DNA from: Streptomyces sp. NBC_01429
GTDB taxonomy: Bacteria; Actinomycetota; Actinomycetes; Streptomycetales; Streptomycetaceae
Assembly: GCF_036231945.1 (NCBI RefSeq)
Contig: NZ_CP109599.1
Coordinates: forward strand, 5,545,501-5,609,500
DNA length: 64,000 nt
Reading direction: 5' to 3'
Shown here: one piece after another, positions 60,447 to 64,000 of the stretch
How the letters are laid out: each line of letters begins with the position of its first letter
Position numbering within the stretch: the stretch's first letter is position 1
Position numbers and translations under genes: made by a program
Notes under the pieces: generated by a model
The model's database searches: none
Seen by the model: only the letters and a program-made list of their open reading frames with translations
What the model was told of the DNA's origin: nothing

Positions 60447-62918
60447 ATGGCCGCACCCATCACCCGGGCCGACCGGGCGACCCAGGAGGACCGGGCGCGC
60501 GAAGAGGCCGTCGGGACGGCGCTCGGCAAGCTCGACCTGGAGGCCAAGGCCCGGCTCCTGGCCGGACAGGACATGTGGTCCCTGCCCGCGCTCCCCGGCA
60601 TCGGACTGGCCTCCCTGGTCATGTCCGACGGACCCATCGGCGTCAGGGGGGTGCGCTGGACCGCCGACGACCCCTCGGTCGCCCTCCCGTCCCCGACCGC
60701 GCTCGCCGCCTCCTGGGACCCGGAACTGGCCCGCAGCGCGGGCAGGCTGCTCGCGCAGGAGGCCCGCCGCAAGGGCGTTCACGTACTTCTCGCGCCGACC
60801 GTCAACCTGCACCGCTCGCCCCTGGGCGGGCGGCACTTCGAGGCGTACAGCGAGGACCCGTACCTCACCGGCGAGATCGGCACCGGCTATGTCCTCGGCG
60901 TCCAGGACGGCGGAGTCGGCACGACGGTCAAGCACTTCGTCGCCAACGACGCCGAGACCGACCGCTTCACCGTCGACAACATCGTGGCCCCGCGCCCGCT
61001 GCGCGAGCTGTACCTCGCGCCCTTCGAGGCGATCGTGGCGAACGCCCACCCGTGGGGCATCATGGCCGCGTACAACCAGGTCAACGGTGCGACGATGACC
61101 GAACACCGGTACCTCCAGAACGACGTCCTGCGCGGCGAGTGGGGCTTCGACGGCTATATCGTCTCCGACTGGCTCGCCGCCCGCTCCACCGTGGGCGCCC
61201 TCCTCGGCGGCCTCGACGTCGCGATGCCCGGCCCGCGCACGGTGTACGGCGAGGCCCTCGCCGCCGCCGTCCTGGCCGGAGAGGCCGAGGAGTCCGCCGT
61301 GGACGAGGCCGTACGGCGCGTCCTGCGGCTCGCCGCCCGCGTCGGCATCCTCGACGGCGCGCCCGCCGCCGTCACCGAACACCCCGCGCCGGTCGACGGC
61401 GACGCGCTGGCCCGCGAGATCGCCCGGCGCTCCTTCGTGCTCGTACGCAACGAGAACGGCACCCTCCCGCTCGCACCCGGGGCGGACGGCACCGTCGCCC
61501 TCATCGGCGCCGCCGCCCGCGACGCCCGGGTGCTCGGCGGCGGCTCGGCCACCGTCTTCCCCGACCACGTCGTCTCCCCGCTCGACGGCCTCACCGCCGC
61601 CCTCCCCGACGGCGCGCTGACCTACTCCGTAGGCGCCGACCCCAGCGACGAACTCGCGGCTGCGGGCAAGGGGTTCGCGCTGCGCGCCGTCTGCCGCGCC
61701 GCCGACGGCCGGGTCCTGGGCACCGCCTCGGTCCCCGGCGGCCGGATCCAGTGGGCCGGCGCCGACCTGCCCGAGGGCGTCAGCCACGACGAACTCCACA
61801 CCGTCGAGATGACCGGCCACTTCACCCCGCGCGAGAGCGGCGAGCACACCCTCGGCACCCAGGGCCTGGGCGGCTTCGTCCTCACCGTCGACGGCGAGGT
61901 CCTCTTCGACGGTACGGAGGGACTCGGCGACGCCTCCGACCCGTTCGAGGCGTTCTTCGGCTCCCCGGTGGAGCGCGCCCGCGCCGAGTTCACCGAGGGC
62001 AGGCGGGTCGAGATCTCGCTCCTGCACACCGTCCACAAGATCGAGGACGCGCCGATCAGCGCCGTCGCGTTCTCCCTGCTCCACCTCGGCCCGCGCCACG
62101 ACCCCGACGAACTGATCGCCGAGGCCGTCGAAGCGGCGCGCACCGCCGCCACCGCCGTGGTGGTCGTCGCCACGACGGAGAGCGTCGAGTCCGAGGGCTT
62201 CGACCGTGCCAACCTGAAGCTCCCCGGCCGCCAGGACGACCTCGTGCGCGCCGTCGCCGCCGTCAACCCGCGCACGGTCGTGGTCGTCAACACCGGCTCC
62301 CCGGTGGAGCTGCCGTGGCGCGAGGACGTGGCCGCCGTGCTGCTCACCTGGTTCCCCGGTCAGGAGGGCGGCGCCGCGCTTGCCGACGTCCTGCTCGGCG
62401 CGGCGGAGCCCGGCGGCCGGCTGCCCACCACCTGGCCGGCCGTCCTGGCCGACGTACCGGTCTCGCGCACCACCCCCGCCGACGGCGAACTCCACTACGA
62501 CGAGGGCGTGTTCATCGGCTACCGGGCCTGGGAACGGGCGGGCGCCACCCCCGCGTACCCCTTCGGCCACGGACTCGGCTACACCGACTGGGAGTACGAG
62601 ACGATCACGGCGACCCCGGAAGAGGTCACCGTACGGCTGCGCAACACCGGCGCCCGCCCCGGCCGCGAGGTCGTGCAGATCTACCTCGCCCCCGTCGCGG
62701 ACACCGTCGAACGCCCGGCCCGCTGGCTGGCCGGCTTCGCCTCGGTGGAGGCGGCTCCCGGGGAGAGCGTCGAGGTGCGCGTCCCGCTCCGGCGGCGCGC
62801 CTTCGAGATCTGGGACGAGGGCCCCGGCCTCTGGACGCTGATCCCGGGCGACTACGAGGTGCAGGCGGGCCGTTCCGTCGCCGACCGCCGGCTGAGCGGT
62901 GTGGTCGAGGCGGTCTGA
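60447..62918 (+). CDS. GH3 beta-glucosidase with PA14 and fibronectin-like domains
   Basis: An 823-residue GH3 enzyme. N-terminal barrel: LPALPGIGLASLVMSDGPIGVRG, VHVLLAPTVNLHRSPLGGRHFEAYSEDPYLTGEIG, KHFVANDAETDR; nucleophile Asp (about residue 240) in GYIVSDWLAARS. A PA14-like insert lies near 408-540 (EMTGHFTPRESGEHTLGTQGLGGFVLTVDGEVLFDG), then the second GH3 domain (WFPGQEGGAALADVLLGAAEPGGRLPTTW) and a fibronectin-III-like end. No signal peptide, so it acts inside the cell. GAGGAGG precedes the ATG. Confidence 0.92.
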   Translation: MAAPITRADRATQEDRAREEAVGTALGKLDLEAKARLLAGQDMWSLPALPGIGLASLVMSDGPIGVRGVRWTADDPSVALPSPTALAASWDPELARSAGRLLAQEARRKGVHVLLAPTVNLHRSPLGGRHFEAYSEDPYLTGEIGTGYVLGVQDGGVGTTVKHFVANDAETDRFTVDNIVAPRPLRELYLAPFEAIVANAHPWGIMAAYNQVNGATMTEHRYLQNDVLRGEWGFDGYIVSDWLAARSTVGALLGGLDVAMPGPRTVYGEALAAAVLAGEAEESAVDEAVRRVLRLAARVGILDGAPAAVTEHPAPVDGDALAREIARRSFVLVRNENGTLPLAPGADGTVALIGAAARDARVLGGGSATVFPDHVVSPLDGLTAALPDGALTYSVGADPSDELAAAGKGFALRAVCRAADGRVLGTASVPGGRIQWAGADLPEGVSHDELHTVEMTGHFTPRESGEHTLGTQGLGGFVLTVDGEVLFDGTEGLGDASDPFEAFFGSPVERARAEFTEGRRVEISLLHTVHKIEDAPISAVAFSLLHLGPRHDPDELIAEAVEAARTAATAVVVVATTESVESEGFDRANLKLPGRQDDLVRAVAAVNPRTVVVVNTGSPVELPWREDVAAVLLTWFPGQEGGAALADVLLGAAEPGGRLPTTWPAVLADVPVSRTTPADGELHYDEGVFIGYRAWERAGATPAYPFGHGLGYTDWEYETITATPEEVTVRLRNTGARPGREVVQIYLAPVADTVERPARWLAGFASVEAAPGESVEVRVPLRRRAFEIWDEGPGLWTLIPGDYEVQAGRSVADRRLSGVVEAV

Positions 62919-62965
62919 GGCCGAGGCGGTCTGAGGCCGAGGCTGGGTCGAGGCCGTCTGTGGTC
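62907..62965. repeat. 16-bp tandem repeat starting inside the GH3 gene end
   Basis: GAGGCGGTCTGAGGCC (62907-62922, including the stop) is repeated exactly at 62923-62938, then decays (GAGGCTGGGTC, GAGGCCGTCTGTGGTC). The same gene-end pattern occurs at other loci in the window. Confidence 0.78.
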
Positions 62966-62980
62966 GGGGCGGTTCGAACG

Positions 62981-63020
62981 TACGGCCCCGGGGCGGACCT
63001 GACACCGCTCCGGGGTCGTA
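62981..63020. terminator. hairpin between convergent GH3 and epimerase genes
   Basis: TACGGCCCCGGGGCGG pairs with CCGCTCCGGGGTCGTA with two weak positions, loop of 8 bases; it can act on both strands. Confidence 0.65.
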
Positions 63021-63050
63021 TGCCGTGTCTCGCGGGTCGCGATCCCCGCG

Positions 63051-64000
63051 TCAGCGCACGCCGAACCCGTACGTGGTCGTGGACCGGAACTCCTCGCCCG
63101 GCCGCAGCACGGTGCTCGGGAAATCCGGCCGGTTGGGGGAGTCGGGGAAGTGCTGGGTCTCCAGCGCGATCCCGGCACCGGCGCCGTACGGCTTCCCGTC
63201 GAAGTGATCGCCGGTGTAGAGCTGGAGCCCCGGCTCGGTGGTGGAGACGGTGAGCACCCGCCCCGACACCGGGTCGTACAGCTCGGCGACGGGCTCGTCC
63301 CCGGCCGTCGCGTCGAGGACGTAGTTGTGGTCGTACCCCGGACCCAGCGGGCGCCGCTCACGGAAGTCGAAGCGCGTGCCGTCGACCGGCGCCGGTTCGC
63401 CGGCCGGCAGGGCGGCGGCGTCCACCGGAGTGATCCGGCCGGCCGCGATCCGCAGCTCGTGCCCGTCCGTCGCGGCGCCGCTGCTCTCGCCGGCCAGATT
63501 CCAGTAGCTGTGGTTCGTCGGGTTGAAGTGCGTCGGGGCGTCCGTCACCGCCCGGTAGTCGATCCGCAGCGCTCCGGACGCGGTCAGCGTGTAGGTGGCC
63601 GAGATCTCCAGCCGGCCGGGGAACCCCTCCTCGCCGTCCGGGCTGACCAGCGACAGCCGTACCCCGTGGTCACCGGCCCGCTCCGCGTCCCAGACCCGCC
63701 GGTCGAAGCCGCGCTCACCGCCGTGCAGGGTGTTCGGCCCCTCGTTGGCCGTCAGCCGGTGCACCACCCCGTCCAGGGTGAAGGCGGCGCCCGCGACGCG
63801 GTTCGCGTACCGGCCGATCAGCGCCCCGAGATAGGGCCCCCGGCCCGCGACGTAATCCTCGGCGTCGGCGAAGCCGAGCACCACATTGGCGGTGGTCCCG
63901 TCCCGTCCCGGCACCTCGGCGGACTGCACGGCACCGCCGTACGTCAGCAGACGCACCCGGGTACCGGCCCGTTCCAGGGTCCAGCGGTGGACGGGCTGAC
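63051..64000 (-). CDS. aldose 1-epimerase (galactose mutarotase), 5' end outside the window
   Basis: At least 316 residues; the frame is open to the window edge, so the start is not seen. Mutarotase motifs: VRLLTYGGAVQSAEVPGRDG, GALIGRYANRVAGAAFTLDG, catalytic His in FNPTNHSYWNLAG and catalytic Glu in IALETQHFPDSPNRPDFPSTVLRPGEEF. Together with GH51, GH43 and GH3 it completes a sugar-release and interconversion block. Confidence 0.9.
   Translation of the reverse strand, partial: QPVHRWTLERAGTRVRLLTYGGAVQSAEVPGRDGTTANVVLGFADAEDYVAGRGPYLGALIGRYANRVAGAAFTLDGVVHRLTANEGPNTLHGGERGFDRRVWDAERAGDHGVRLSLVSPDGEEGFPGRLEISATYTLTASGALRIDYRAVTDAPTHFNPTNHSYWNLAGESSGAATDGHELRIAAGRITPVDAAALPAGEPAPVDGTRFDFRERRPLGPGYDHNYVLDATAGDEPVAELYDPVSGRVLTVSTTEPGLQLYTGDHFDGKPYGAGAGIALETQHFPDSPNRPDFPSTVLRPGEEFRSTTTYGFGVR

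Noticed and set aside
60210..63005. 931-residue minus-strand open frame opposite the GH3 gene
   Set aside because: The GH3 motifs on the plus strand are complete; the minus frame is a GC-bias shadow.

Overview
The window is high-GC actinomycete DNA, almost certainly Streptomyces. Signs of this are the strong codon bias, GTG and TTG starts, Tat-type secretion signals, an Ala-rich ALF-repeat protein, a SCO2400-like zinc-ribbon membrane protein, an S-adenosyl methyltransferase of the PF04672 type, an MreB/Mbl paralogue and many paired regulator/enzyme modules. All assignments come from reading the sequence and protein motifs; no database search was run.

Left part (1-7.1 kb): a TetR/F420-type reductase pair, a carboxylesterase pseudogene cut off by a dead IS3-family element, a divergent MarR/amidohydrolase pair, and about 1 kb without a supported gene. 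That stretch holds a tRNA-3'-end-like sequence followed by a strong terminator, which may be an attachment-site scar.

Region 7.2-13.9 kb is the most unusual part. On the minus strand it carries an ornithine cyclodeaminase-like gene with a small coupled ORF, then a phosphatidylserine-decarboxylase-like enzyme, an S10 serine carboxypeptidase without a signal peptide, and an ACC-synthase-like PLP enzyme. No polyketide or peptide synthetase is visible. I propose it as an undescribed small biosynthetic cluster built from enzyme types better known from fungi.

14-25.5 kb: a Tat-exported ALF-repeat protein with two small membrane proteins downstream, a LacI regulator, an acyl hydrolase remnant with a GH2 glycosidase, a PIG-V-like mannosyltransferase, and a SigE-family sigma factor overlapping a one-TM protein. 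25.6-33.5 kb: a CocE/NonD hydrolase with its TetR, a cluster of gene wrecks (SDR, two TetR fragments, an MFS pseudogene), a promoter-terminator unit that may be a small RNA or attenuator, an XRE regulator and a divergent DeoR/MFS pair.

33.7-49.8 kb looks more conserved: MarR, a UvrA-like ABC protein, a cysteine-synthase-like gene overlapping an MFS exporter, an RHS fragment, a methyltransferase, an MreB-like/GAF-sensor operon, a SCO2400-like protein, a MITE, a secreted lectin-like protein, an ArsR-type regulator and a divergent MarR/oxidoreductase pair. 50-64 kb is a plant-polysaccharide block: GH51 arabinofuranosidase, two secreted GH43 enzymes, an M14 peptidase, a pyroglutamyl-peptidase-like protein, TetR/GH3 and an aldose 1-epimerase running off the window. 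Two promoters here share the same -35/-10/operator layout, suggesting one arabinan regulon.

A pattern across the window is that several genes have their last codons and stop codon repeated in tandem into the 3' flank (27.9, 48.2, 51.8, 54.6 and 62.9 kb).
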